A stretch of DNA of 64,000 nt from an uncultured Gemmataceae bacterium (GCA_937923405.1 CALDUY010000027.1:1-64000); one strand, 5' to 3'. Positions 1-11,829 are shown, counted from the stretch's first letter. Made by a program: numbers and translations. The notes: generated by a model from the sequence alone, not told the origin.

Positions 1-1
1 C

Positions 2-3000
2 GTAGGCCAGGCAGTGCAGGTCGACACGCTGTCCAGCAACGCTGGAACGACGGTAAACATCGTCGGGGCGTCGTCGCTGACGATCGGCGCGGGGGTCGAT
101 GCCACGCTGGCGGGTGGGATGACCGGCTCCGGCTCGCTGCAGAAGGTCGGCGCGGGCAAGCTGACCATCAGCCAGAACAACAGCCGCACCGGGACGACGA
201 CGCTGTCAGCGGGCACCCTGGATGTGCTGGACAACGGCGCGCTGGGCACCGGCACGTTCACTATCACGGGCGGCATCCTGCAATCCAGCAACGCTGCCCG
301 GACGCTTGACTTGAACGTCAATCTCGCGGGCAACTTCGCTATCAACGGGCTGAACGCGATCACGCTGGGCAGCGCGGGCAAGTCGATCAATCTGACCGGC
401 GGCACTCGCGAAGTGACGGTTGGCACCGCTCTGGTGCTGGATGGCGTGGTGAGCAACGGCGAACTGGTCAAGCAGGGGGTAGGCACGCTGACCTTGACGC
501 GAGCCAACACCTTCGGGGGTGGGTTGACGCTCGGGGCCGGGCCGCTACGTTTGGCCAACAACGCCGCAGCCGGTACGGGCACCTTCACCATCAACGCCGG
601 TAGTGTCGAGGCCGTGGGCGGCACCCGCACTCTGGCTAATAGCGTCGTGGTCGGCGGCAACTTCAGCATCGTCGGTAGCGAAAGTCTGGTACTCAACGGC
701 GACACGTCGCTGGGCAGTCTGATTCGCACGGTCACCGTGGACGCCACACAGCCGGCCACCTTCGGCGGCACGATCAGCGGCTCGGGAGGTCTTGTTAAGG
801 CCGGTGCAGGCACGCTCATTCTGACCGGAGCCAACGTCTATGCCAATACCACCACGGTTAACGCCGGTGTGTTGCTGGTGAACAACACCACCGGCTCGGG
901 CACCGGCACCAACGCCGTCGTCGTCAACAACGGAGCCACGCTGGGCGGTACGGGTACGATCACTGGCACGGTCACGGCCAACGCCGGCGGTACGGTCTCG
1001 CCCGGCACCAGCCCCGGCATCCTCACCGCGGGTACCACCACGTTCAGCGCCACCGCCAGCTTCGTCGTCGAGGCCAACGGCAACGTCGCTGGCACCCTGT
1101 ACGACCAGCTCCGAGTCAATGGTGACGTCTTCCTCAATGACGTGCCACTCGATCTGACGCTGGGCTTCCTGCCTGGTCCGGGCACCGAACTCATCATCAT
1201 CAACAACCAGGGGGCGAACCCGGTCAACGGGCAGTTCGCTCAGGGCACGTCGATCACGGTCGGCAGCACGACACTGGAGATCGACTACGCGGGCGGCGAC
1301 GGCAATGACGTGGTGCTGAAGATTCCCGGCAGCTCGGTCAATCTGTACGTCGACGACACCTGGGCCGGCACCTTACTAGGAGCGAACCCGGCGTTCGATC
1401 CGATCGGCGGGCTGATCTTCGGCGTCAATGCCTTCGACACCGTCCAGGCAGCGATCGACGCGGCCCCGGCCAACGCCAACATCACGATCTTCGGCGGCAC
1501 CTACGCTGCGGTCGACATCAACAAGGTGCTGGCTCCGTTCCAGATTGCCACCAACGCGACCACGCCAGGCCAGACCAACGTCAGCCTCGGCGCGGTGACC
1601 CTAAGTCAGGACGCGACCTTCCATCGCCTTGGTTCGACGACCCTGACCTTCAACTCGACGGTTAACGGCTCGGAGGATCTCATCCTCAGCGGAGCGGCGA
1701 CGCAGACCACGTTCAACGGCGCGGTCGGCAACCTCACGCCAGTCGGCGATGGGGTCGGTCCGGCGCTGAACATCCAGACCGGTCCGGCGACGTTCAACAG
1801 CACCGTCGCCACTCGTTCGGGCATCGTGACCGGCTCAGGCAGCGTGACGTTCAACGGTAACGTCGCCATCAATGCCGTTGCGGGGGCTACTTCAAGCAGC
1901 TTCGGCGGCAACGTCACGATCAACAACGCCACGTTCGGCACGCAGAGCGTCGTCGCCGGCCAGGGCAACGCCACGTTCAACGGCACGTCGCTGACACTGG
2001 GCGGAACCGGTGCCCGCTTGCAAGTAGGCGGCTCCACCGCCAATACCATCCAGGTCAACGGCAACGTCCTGGGAGCCAGTTCTGCGGCCCTGCTGGTGAA
2101 CACCAACGCAGCCTCAGCGGTGGTGCTTGCGGGGGCGAACAACACTTACGCCGGCCAGACAATCATCGAAGCGGGCACGCTCACGGTCAACGGCGTGATC
2201 ACGGCGGGCGGCGGTACGATTTCCCCCAGCAGCAACGCGCGGCTGAACGGCTCGGGCACGATCCACCAGCGTTCCGTGGTGGTTGGCAGCGGCGTCAGCA
2301 ATGCCCAGATTCAGGGGGTCAAGCTGATCGGCTCCGGAGCCAGCACCGCGACTACGGGCATTCAGATCAACAACAACGCCAGTGCCCAAATCGGCGGCAC
2401 CGCGGCGGGCGAGCCGGTTACCATCACCGATTGGGGCACCGGTGTGCAGGTCAACGGAGCCAACGCTAGCGCCCGCATCCTGGGTGGCACGCCACGCAGC
2501 ATCATCACTAACAACCGTGTCGGTGTGCAGGTCATCGCCGGTCGGGCGCTGATTCAGGGGACCGATCTCAGCTTCAACACCACGGGCAGCGGAGCAGCCG
2601 GCCTCGTCGCTCAGTCGGGGGCACAGGTCGATGCCGGTCAGGGCTTCGGCGGCTTCGACTTCACCGGACTCAATGGCGGCGGAGTTGGCAACGGCTCGCT
2701 GGGCGGCAACGTCTTCGACGGCTACGCCAACCACACCACCTCAGCGGTGCCCACCGTGGCCCAGGCGATCGTCAACCTGAACACCAACGCACCGAACAAC
2801 GCCAAGGGACCGCAGGGCCAGCCGCACGACCTGATGGCTCAGAACAACACCTTCGATGGCTCGTCGTTGCCGGCCAACATCGAACACAAGGTGTTCCACG
2901 ACTTCGACGCAGCCATCTACGGCTTCGTCAACTACGTCACCCCGGGTTCGCTGATTCCCAACATCATCGGCGATCCGATCTTCTACTCCGTCACGCCCAC

Positions 3001-3613
3001 TCCGGAGGCCAACAACAACTACGCTCAGCGGTCGATGATCCGGTTCGTGCGGCTCGGCTTCGATAACTATGTCTACATCAACCAGAGTTCGGCGCTGGCT
3101 CCTTTGGAGCGGGCCGTCGTCATCAGTCGCACCGGCGGGTTCAACCAAACCGCCCTGACGCCGTTGTACACTGGCGTCATCAACACCCTGATCGTCAACA
3201 ACACCGCCGGCTTCAACCCCTTCGCGACCGATGGCCGCTACTTCACCTACGACTTCCGCTTCAGCGGAGCCGGGGTTGAAGTGTCCGGTTCGCTAGGCGA
3301 CGGCGACTACACGCTGACGTTCAATGCCGGACGGATCCAGTCGTTCCTGCCTCAGCCGCCGGTCGAACCCGGACTGTCGTTCCCCGTGGGCGGCATTCCG
3401 ACCATCCAGTTCCATCGCTTGTTCGGCGATGGCGACAGCTTCCATCCCAGCAGTCAGCGTCGGGTCGATGCCATCGATCAGGCGTTGATGACTCCTTCGA
3501 TGAACAGCCGTCGCGGCATGCCCAACTACCGCGAGTACCTCGATTTCGACAACAACGGCTACATCGACTTGCAGGATCTGATCGCCTTCAATCGCCGCCT
3601 CAACCGTTATTGA
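2..3613 (+). CDS. Giant autotransporter-repeat / beta-helix surface protein (5' truncated)
   Basis: The reading frame is open to the left edge, so the N-terminus is missing and the GTG at 14 is not a real start. About the first 330 residues contain several autotransporter-associated beta-strand repeats (forms such as LVKAGAGTLILTGAN), which alternate with Thr/Asn/Gly-rich strands. After residue 450 a segment with VDDTW and FDTVQAAIDAAP resembles the start of a pectate-lyase-like parallel beta-helix, and further beta-helix repeats follow. The last 60 residues hold a dockerin- or EF-hand-like calcium loop (DFDNNGYIDLQDL). No C-terminal autotransporter barrel is present. It is probably a large secreted or surface adhesin or polysaccharide-binding protein. 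The function is inferred from fold only. A strong hairpin follows the stop codon. Confidence 0.8.
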   Translation, partial: VGQAVQVDTLSSNAGTTVNIVGASSLTIGAGVDATLAGGMTGSGSLQKVGAGKLTISQNNSRTGTTTLSAGTLDVLDNGALGTGTFTITGGILQSSNAARTLDLNVNLAGNFAINGLNAITLGSAGKSINLTGGTREVTVGTALVLDGVVSNGELVKQGVGTLTLTRANTFGGGLTLGAGPLRLANNAAAGTGTFTINAGSVEAVGGTRTLANSVVVGGNFSIVGSESLVLNGDTSLGSLIRTVTVDATQPATFGGTISGSGGLVKAGAGTLILTGANVYANTTTVNAGVLLVNNTTGSGTGTNAVVVNNGATLGGTGTITGTVTANAGGTVSPGTSPGILTAGTTTFSATASFVVEANGNVAGTLYDQLRVNGDVFLNDVPLDLTLGFLPGPGTELIIINNQGANPVNGQFAQGTSITVGSTTLEIDYAGGDGNDVVLKIPGSSVNLYVDDTWAGTLLGANPAFDPIGGLIFGVNAFDTVQAAIDAAPANANITIFGGTYAAVDINKVLAPFQIATNATTPGQTNVSLGAVTLSQDATFHRLGSTTLTFNSTVNGSEDLILSGAATQTTFNGAVGNLTPVGDGVGPALNIQTGPATFNSTVATRSGIVTGSGSVTFNGNVAINAVAGATSSSFGGNVTINNATFGTQSVVAGQGNATFNGTSLTLGGTGARLQVGGSTANTIQVNGNVLGASSAALLVNTNAASAVVLAGANNTYAGQTIIEAGTLTVNGVITAGGGTISPSSNARLNGSGTIHQRSVVVGSGVSNAQIQGVKLIGSGASTATTGIQINNNASAQIGGTAAGEPVTITDWGTGVQVNGANASARILGGTPRSIITNNRVGVQVIAGRALIQGTDLSFNTTGSGAAGLVAQSGAQVDAGQGFGGFDFTGLNGGGVGNGSLGGNVFDGYANHTTSAVPTVAQAIVNLNTNAPNNAKGPQGQPHDLMAQNNTFDGSSLPANIEHKVFHDFDAAIYGFVNYVTPGSLIPNIIGDPIFYSVTPTPEANNNYAQRSMIRFVRLGFDNYVYINQSSALAPLERAVVISRTGGFNQTALTPLYTGVINTLIVNNTAGFNPFATDGRYFTYDFRFSGAGVEVSGSLGDGDYTLTFNAGRIQSFLPQPPVEPGLSFPVGGIPTIQFHRLFGDGDSFHPSSQRRVDAIDQALMTPSMNSRRGMPNYREYLDFDNNGYIDLQDLIAFNRRLNRY

Positions 3614-3620
3614 TCCGACC

Positions 3621-3652
3621 GCGAGCGCCGCGAGGACTACTCCGGCGCTCGC
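3621..3652. terminator. Hairpin between convergent genes
   Basis: A perfect 10-bp inverted repeat (GCGAGCGCCG / CGGCGCTCGC) with a 12-base loop lies 7 bases after the stop of the beta-helix gene and overlaps the 3' end of the convergent gene. There is no clear T-tract, so it is a hairpin that may act as a bidirectional terminator. Confidence 0.5.
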
Positions 3653-3993
3653 AGGATCCACTTGTAGTCCGAACTCGAAGGAGTGAACTCCTCGCAACCG
3701 GGGGGATCGCCGCCGAAGATGGCATACCAGCGAACCCCTGCGGCGGTGTCGAGATCGGCTGCTTCGCCGGTCGGTACCTTGCGAACGAACTTCAGTTTGC
3801 CCGCCGGCGACATCGTGAACAACAGCGCCGTATCGCCGCGGACATTGGCGACGGTCAATCGTAACCCATCCTTGGCGCGGGGTTGCTCCAGCGGTTCCTC
3901 GCCGACGACGCGCGACTGCGCCGTGACGAACCACAGAATCGCTCCTAGTAGCATCGACACAGCCATCCACCAGCGTAGCCCAGGCCGGATCAT
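3637..3993 (-). CDS. Small secreted or membrane-anchored protein of unknown function
   Basis: It encodes 118 residues. The start was chosen at 3993 because GGAGGAG lies just upstream and because translation from there gives a clean signal sequence or membrane anchor (WWMAVSMLLGAILWFV). The earlier in-frame start adds an unlikely Arg-rich stretch. The mature part has a short beta-rich region (LRLTVANVRGDTALLF, then KLKFVRKVPTGEAADL) and ends with a C-terminal WILRAPE. I do not recognise a family. It is convergent with the beta-helix gene and divergent from carB. Confidence 0.55.
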   Translation of the reverse strand: MIRPGLRWWMAVSMLLGAILWFVTAQSRVVGEEPLEQPRAKDGLRLTVANVRGDTALLFTMSPAGKLKFVRKVPTGEAADLDTAAGVRWYAIFGGDPPGCEEFTPSSSDYKWILRAPE

Positions 3994-4251
3994 CGCCCAT
4001 CTCCTCCTTTGGGAAAACGGAAACTGCCCGCGAAGTCTATGCGTAAGGCTCACTCCAAGCAATCCGAGCTGTCCACGCAACCGCCTCGCCGGGGCGGCAT
4101 GGCCTGAGGCGGCAGCGGTCATACAATCAAGTGCAACCCCGCCCGCACGCCCCGACCAGCGGTTAACCAAACGGGCAAACTGGGAGAATCAGAGACTTTC
4201 CCTCTTATTTCTCCTCGTTTGCCTGTCTTCGTGTCCACTAATAGGAACGCC

Positions 4252-7653
<3,402 letters not shown>

Positions 7654-7665
7654 ACCGGGTAGACT

Positions 7666-7692
7666 CTCCTGGCTGTCCCAGCAACCCAGGAG
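7666..7692 (+). promoter_or_regulatory. Hairpin that would cover the SD of the VOC gene
   Basis: CTCCTGG (7666-7672) pairs perfectly with CCAGGAG (7686-7692). The AGGAGG that serves the ATG at 7703 begins inside the right arm, so folding would occlude it. This is a seven-base-pair stem only and may be coincidence. Confidence 0.25.
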
Positions 7693-7702
7693 GTCGAGGT
7701 TG

Positions 7703-8092
7703 ATGTCGCGCATCACTCATTTCGAGATTCACGCCAGCGATCCGGAGAAGACCATCCACTTCTACGAACAAGTGTTTGGCTGGCAGTTCACCAAGTGGGA
7801 TGGGCCGATGGATTACTGGATGATCGTTACCGGTCCAGACAGTGAGCCGGGTATCAACGGCGGATTGACGCGCCGTATGGGACCGGATCCGATGGCGGGA
7901 CAGCCGGTCAACTCGCACGTCGGCACGGTGAGGACCGAGTCGATCGATGCCGCCGTCACCAAGGTGCAACAGTCGGGCGGCGTCATCGAGGTTCCGAAGA
8001 TGGCCATTCCCGGCGTCGGCTGGCTGGCCTACGCAAAGGATCCCGCAGGAAACATCTTTGGCATCTACCAACACGACGAGCAGGCGAAGTAA
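7703..8092 (+). CDS. VOC (glyoxalase/bleomycin resistance-like) family protein
   Basis: This is a 129-residue single-module vicinal-oxygen-chelate protein. It opens with ITHFEIHASDPEKTIHFYEQVFGWQF, the usual beta-alpha start of the fold with the first metal-ligand histidine, and closes with YAKDPAGNIFGIYQHD, the usual C-terminal strand. Members similar in size act as lyases, dioxygenases or ligand-binding proteins, and the substrate cannot be told. ATG 7703 was chosen because AGGAGG lies about 8 bases upstream and because the fold begins immediately after it. The frame extends upstream into the end of carB, but that part has no homology features. Confidence 0.85.
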   Translation: MSRITHFEIHASDPEKTIHFYEQVFGWQFTKWDGPMDYWMIVTGPDSEPGINGGLTRRMGPDPMAGQPVNSHVGTVRTESIDAAVTKVQQSGGVIEVPKMAIPGVGWLAYAKDPAGNIFGIYQHDEQAK

Positions 8093-8102
8093 GCGAACCC
8101 AT

Positions 8103-8138
8103 CCAGAGCCGAGGGGCGAGCCGGGATCTCGGCTCTGG
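8103..8138. terminator. Stem-loop after the VOC gene
   Basis: A perfect 11-bp inverted repeat (CCAGAGCCGAG / CTCGGCTCTGG) with a 14-base loop starts 11 bases after the VOC stop codon. It lacks a T-run, so it is a terminator by position and stem strength only. Confidence 0.5.
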
Positions 8139-8392
8139 AGACGCTCCGTGACGATTCATCGGGGGGCTGCAGGTCTGCCTGTGGGCAGACAGGCCGCTTC
8201 GCACTGCCTGAATTCTGCCATTTTTCGACCTGTTCGCAAGTCCACAAGAACCAGTCTAGGCGAAGGCTTGTCCTCTCTCTTGGCCATTTTGGATACAGCA
8301 GTGTGCGGAATGGGCGCATTCGGTTAGGGCAGCGACGAGCAAACAGGATGAGATTTCGCGGATTTTTCTACAGTTCTACCAAACTCAGCAGA

Positions 8393-8410
8393 TTGGCACA
8401 TCACTTGCGT
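8393..8410 (+). promoter_or_regulatory. Sigma-54 (-24/-12) promoter for the CBS pair
   Basis: TTGGCACATCACTTGCGT matches the sigma-54 consensus TGGCACG-N4-TTGC, with the invariant GG (8395-8396) and GC (8407-8408) exactly 12 bases apart. Transcription would begin near 8420, about 32 bases before the ATG at 8452. This is a pattern match by eye. Confidence 0.65.
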
Positions 8411-8451
8411 TTAGGAAGGACAGCAGATTTCCGCCCAGGAAGGAGGGGGCG

Positions 8452-9072
8452 ATGAAGCCGACAACTAGTAAGTCGCTATTGACCCTCACTGCCGAGGAGT
8501 TGATGACCCGGGACGTGGTGACGATTCCTCAGGGAGCGTCACTTCCGGAGGCGGCAAAGCTGCTGCGGAGCGCTAGGGTGGGTGGCGCTCCGGTGGTCGA
8601 CGAACAAGGGCGTTGCGTGGGCGTCCTCTCGGCGGTGGATTATCTCCGCTGGACGGAGGACGGCTGTCCGATGCCGATCGAACCCCAGAATGCCGGGTGT
8701 TCGTTTCAGGTGCGTGGACGACTGCTCACGGGGCAGGAGGCCGTGATTTGCACCCTCGCAGAGGGGAGTTGTCCGCTGCAACGGATGGTGCCCACGACTC
8801 AGGGTCGGCATACCGCGCTGTGTGTCCAGCCGCGTGGGGTACATTGCGACTGGCAACAGGTGATCGAGCCGGATTCCGGGGACGGAGTCAGTAGGTACAT
8901 GACAAGGAACCTGGTTACCGCCAGCCCGGAAACGCCCTTGGTCGACCTTGTTCGCATGATGATTGATGCCCAGATTCACCGCATTCCGATCGTCGACGAA
9001 CGCGGTCGTCCCATCGGAATGGTCACCAGCACGGATGTGCTGGCAGCGATGATGCGTTGTCAACCAGAATAG
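8452..9072 (+). CDS. CBS-domain protein with a cysteine-rich insert
   Basis: It encodes 206 residues forming one CBS pair. CBS1 (about 10-68) has ELMTRDVVTIPQGASL and GGAPVVDEQGRCVGVLS. CBS2 (about 147-203) has YMTRNLVTASPETPL and HRIPIVDERGRPIGMVTSTDVL. CBS pairs usually bind adenosyl ligands and act as energy sensors. Between them lies an insert of about 75 residues containing six cysteines (72, 83, 100, 107, 124, 132), unusual for a stand-alone CBS protein, which could bind metal or sense redox state (inference). GGAAGGAGG precedes the ATG. A second CBS gene follows 59 bases downstream, probably in the same transcript. Confidence 0.88.
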   Translation: MKPTTSKSLLTLTAEELMTRDVVTIPQGASLPEAAKLLRSARVGGAPVVDEQGRCVGVLSAVDYLRWTEDGCPMPIEPQNAGCSFQVRGRLLTGQEAVICTLAEGSCPLQRMVPTTQGRHTALCVQPRGVHCDWQQVIEPDSGDGVSRYMTRNLVTASPETPLVDLVRMMIDAQIHRIPIVDERGRPIGMVTSTDVLAAMMRCQPE

Positions 9073-9131
9073 CCAGGCTGCAGGGCGAGCTGCAACTACT
9101 GCTTCGCCCTCTTTGTAAGGAGGGTACTCTG

Positions 9132-9635
9132 ATGGCTGCCTTGAAGATGCTACCGAACTGCGAAGTAGTGCTGCGGGGTCGCACTGCCGAGGAACTGATG
9201 ACCCCGAATCCAATCTCGATTCGTGAAGAGTTACTCGTTCGCGAGGCGATTGCCTTTCTGGTCGACCGCCACATCTCCGGCGCGCCGGTCATCGATGAAG
9301 CGGGCCGACCGGTCGGCGTGCTGACCCAGACCGACATCCTGATCCATGATCGCGAGGAGGTCGAACATCTGCCAGTGCGCGATGCGGAGTTCGGTTCGCC
9401 ATTGCCGCGCGAGGTCTGGGACGAATTCCAGGTCGAGTATGTCGACAAAACTCGGGTTCGTGACGTGATGACTCCTGCCGTGTTCTGCGTCTCGCTGGAC
9501 ACGCCGGCTTGGAAAGTCATCGAGCAAATGCGCGAACTCAACGTCCACCGCCTGTTTGTCGTGGACGACGACGGTGTCATGGTTGGCGTCATCACGGCCA
9601 TGGACATTGTTCGAGAACTCGTTCCCAGGGACTGA
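9132..9635 (+). CDS. CBS-domain pair protein
   Basis: This is a 167-residue protein that is almost only a CBS pair. CBS1 starts at ELMTPNPISIREELLVREA and includes HISGAPVIDEAGRPVGVLTQTDIL. CBS2 starts at DVMTPAVFCVSLDTPAWKV and includes HRLFVVDDDGVMVGVITAMDIV. The start is ATG 9132, with AAGGAGG 9 bases upstream, inside an open frame that extends back over the end of the previous gene. It probably senses adenine nucleotides. The partner is unknown. Co-transcription with the previous gene from the sigma-54 type promoter places it in the same putative regulon as nrf and hox. Confidence 0.88.
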   Translation: MAALKMLPNCEVVLRGRTAEELMTPNPISIREELLVREAIAFLVDRHISGAPVIDEAGRPVGVLTQTDILIHDREEVEHLPVRDAEFGSPLPREVWDEFQVEYVDKTRVRDVMTPAVFCVSLDTPAWKVIEQMRELNVHRLFVVDDDGVMVGVITAMDIVRELVPRD

Positions 9636-9670
9636 CCGAGTTCGCGGCCCCCAACATTCAGGCGGCTTGT

Positions 9671-9699
9671 GCCCAGCGTGGAGCCTCTTCACGCTGGGC
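9671..9699. terminator. Terminator between CBS operon and nrfA (convergent)
   Basis: A perfect 10-bp inverted repeat (GCCCAGCGTG / CACGCTGGGC) with a 9-base loop fills the gap between the convergent stops. It could serve both directions. The rightward side is followed by a short T-containing stretch. Confidence 0.7.
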
Positions 9700-9702
9700 C
9701 AG

Positions 9703-11103
9703 TTATTTGAGCGTGGGCTTCACCGCCGCCAGCTGTCCCTGTCGCGCCAGGTCAATCGCCTCGGCCAATACACGGGCCGACTCCTGGGCCGCGTGGAAAC
9801 CCATCGAGTTCTCGGCGTTGATGAAATCGACCCGCCACTGGGCCTTGCGATGCAGCTTCCGCGCCTGGGCCAGTTTCTCGTCGTCCACACCGTGTTGCTT
9901 GGCCTCGGTGATGGCCGTCATCAAATCAATCACCGCCAACTCGGCTCGTTCGAGCAATCCTTTGGTTCGATCCTGAATCGCCTCGGCTCGGGCCAGAATC
10001 TCCTTCTCCGGATAACGATGACAGGTCTGGCATGCCTGGGCGACGTTGAGCAACGGACTCCGGACGTGGTGGTTGCTGATCTTAGTGGCTCCTTCGCGAA
10101 CGTAGGGCATGTGACAGTCCGAGCAGGAAACGCCACTACGAGCATGGATACCCTGGCTCCACAACTCAAACTCCGGATGCTGAGCCTTCAGCATTGCCGC
10201 TCCCGATTCCGTGTGCTTCCAGTCGGCGAAGCCACCAGCGTCCTCGTCGTAGTATTGTTCGATCTGCTCGGCCTTCAGTCCGCGTGCCCAGGGGTAGGTC
10301 ACTAGTTTGCCGGGTCCTTTGAAGTAGTATTCCACGTGACATTGTCCACAAACGAAGCTACGCATCTCCTGCCGAGTCGCCTCGCGGTTGGGATCGTAGG
10401 GTTGCTTGGACTGCTGCTTGCGCCAACGTTCGATGCTGGGCAGATGTGGTACGTCGGCCTGGCTGGCGGCCAGGTCGCGGATGCCCTGCAAGAAACCGGG
10501 GCGTGTCACGCGGAGCTGCATCGTTTTGGGATCGTGACAATCCACACAGCTGACTGGATGGCTGACGAGTTTACGGGCCTCGGGCAGGGGCATGGCACAG
10601 ACCTTCTCGAACCCCTTTTGCACGTCGCCCTCACCAGCCTGGCGATAGGCGGGCAGGACCGACGAGTGGCAGTGCAGACACGCGCCGAACTGTTTGAACT
10701 GGCTGACCCGCAACGTCTCATCCTGATCGCTGAGCATGTAGGCGTGGCCGCGCTCCTCCCGGTAATCGACGGCGAAGGGGTAGCCGGCGAACAGCCGCTT
10801 TAGCCGCGGGTTGGCCTGCAGGCGATCAAACGCTTCGCTGCCACCGTGCCGCGTCCGTTCGATGTCCACGGTGCGACGATAGCTGTCGTACTGACGGGGA
10901 AAGTTGCGCCCCCAGATTTCCGGATCGATGGTGTCTTCGTTCACCTCGACCAGGGTGAGAAAGCGGTGCTCGCCCTCGGTCTTGCGCTGGCGAATGTTCA
11001 TCAGCAACGCGGTCAAGCCGAAGGTCAGGCCGGCGGTCACCAGCAGCGTTGCCGTGTAGATCCACCAGGAACCGCCCGAGGAGGGCTTCGCAGCTTCCGT
11101 CAT
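9703..11103 (-). CDS. nrfA: Cytochrome c nitrite reductase, catalytic subunit
   Basis: This is the pentaheme ammonifying nitrite reductase (nitrite to ammonium, six electrons), facing the periplasmic side. It is 466 residues with an N-terminal membrane anchor (about 14-36). The five heme motifs are at 142-146 (CLHCH), 186-190, 252-256, 327-331 and 358-362. Active-site features can be seen: RGHAYM (Arg118), CHVEYYF after heme 3, and KAQH at 306-309, which is the KxQH signature that separates NrfA from related multiheme proteins. Oddly, the catalytic heme-1 motif is CXXCH and not the classical CXXCK. It lies 18 bases downstream of nrfH in one operon. The anchor suggests it stays membrane-bound with NrfH. 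Confidence 0.95.
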   Translation of the reverse strand: MTEAAKPSSGGSWWIYTATLLVTAGLTFGLTALLMNIRQRKTEGEHRFLTLVEVNEDTIDPEIWGRNFPRQYDSYRRTVDIERTRHGGSEAFDRLQANPRLKRLFAGYPFAVDYREERGHAYMLSDQDETLRVSQFKQFGACLHCHSSVLPAYRQAGEGDVQKGFEKVCAMPLPEARKLVSHPVSCVDCHDPKTMQLRVTRPGFLQGIRDLAASQADVPHLPSIERWRKQQSKQPYDPNREATRQEMRSFVCGQCHVEYYFKGPGKLVTYPWARGLKAEQIEQYYDEDAGGFADWKHTESGAAMLKAQHPEFELWSQGIHARSGVSCSDCHMPYVREGATKISNHHVRSPLLNVAQACQTCHRYPEKEILARAEAIQDRTKGLLERAELAVIDLMTAITEAKQHGVDDEKLAQARKLHRKAQWRVDFINAENSMGFHAAQESARVLAEAIDLARQGQLAAVKPTLK

Positions 11104-11121
11104 CGTTTCCTACCCTCTTGT

Positions 11122-11571
11122 CTAGCGTGTTGGTCCATGCCCCACGGAGGCATGGCAGCGCACACAGTTGTTCCCCGCTTCACCTGCCGAGCCGAACGTG
11201 ACAATGTCGTGGGTGAGATTCTGGTGACAGACCACGCAGTTGGCTTGCAACGCCTCGGCATTGCTGGGCGTGATCTGGATCGGTTCGTGAAAGTCCTGCA
11301 ACGTGAAGCCCTTGGAGTGCCAGAAACCGTTCCGTGCCTTGCTCCACCATTTGCCGATGAAATCGTGCGGCGTGTGGCAATCATTGCAGGTGGCAAAGGC
11401 GTGATGACTGGACTTCTGCCAGCTGTCGAGATAGTCGTTCATGATGTGACAGTTAGCACAAGCTTTTGGGTCGTTGCTGAAGTAGGCTGCTCCCTCGGCA
11501 TACCAGAACGTGAAGCTGCCCAAACCCAGGAGCACCCCTGCGAGAAGACACAAAATCAACTTCAGCCGCAT
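11122..11571 (-). CDS. nrfH: NrfH, tetraheme quinol dehydrogenase subunit
   Basis: This membrane-anchored NapC/NirT-family cytochrome passes electrons from the quinol pool to NrfA. It is 149 residues, with an N-terminal transmembrane helix (about 4-25) followed by four CXXCH motifs at 38-42, 62-66, 112-116 and 136-140. The first is CANCHIM, with Met44 where NrfH uses a methionine as heme-1 ligand. Its position directly upstream of nrfA gives the normal nrfHA pair. Confidence 0.95.
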   Translation of the reverse strand: MRLKLILCLLAGVLLGLGSFTFWYAEGAAYFSNDPKACANCHIMNDYLDSWQKSSHHAFATCNDCHTPHDFIGKWWSKARNGFWHSKGFTLQDFHEPIQITPSNAEALQANCVVCHQNLTHDIVTFGSAGEAGNNCVRCHASVGHGPTR

Positions 11572-11613
11572 GGGACACTCCAGGGCCGTGGGACGGGTTC
11601 TCTGTCGTTTGGC

Positions 11614-11829
11614 TTAGAGAAGCCACAAAGCACGGACAAGATCCTTCAGCAGCAGAACACTGATTACGAAGCCGCAGCCGAACCAGAAATACAGTGTTCC
11701 ACGATCGCCAATGTAGTATTTCTGTTTCTGTTCCTGTGCTGGTGCTTCTGGTACTTCTGGTGCTTCGGCGAGAACGGGCAGCACTTCGGGCAGTTCATCA
11801 CGAGGAGTAGTTTTCAACGCGGCGGACAT
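11614..11829 (-). CDS. Small single-pass membrane protein of the nrf operon
   Basis: It encodes 71 residues from the ATG at 11829, the first start after the predicted sigma-54 promoter; the upstream in-frame start would overlap that promoter's transcription start. The first 40 residues are Pro/Glu/Ala-rich and probably cytoplasmic. Then YYIGDRGTLYFWFGCGFVIS leads into one C-terminal helix ending in ALWLL. It has no cysteine-based heme motif. It precedes nrfH by 42 bases, so it is likely co-transcribed and might be an assembly or anchoring partner of NrfHA. I do not recognise a named family. Confidence 0.65.
   Translation of the reverse strand: MSAALKTTPRDELPEVLPVLAEAPEVPEAPAQEQKQKYYIGDRGTLYFWFGCGFVISVLLLKDLVRALWLL

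Larger units (their letters stand above)
8093..8451. other. Intergenic region upstream of the CBS operon
   Basis: 359 bases with no convincing gene. It holds two hairpins (8103-8138 and 8173-8190), a GTGC-containing half-site like the hox/nrf palindromes (AGTGTGCGG, 8300-8308) and a sigma-54 type promoter at 8393-8410. Confidence 0.7.

Noticed and set aside
2114..3148. Two minus-strand frames opposite the beta-helix gene
   Set aside because: They mirror the repetitive GC-rich codons of the real gene and have no features of their own.
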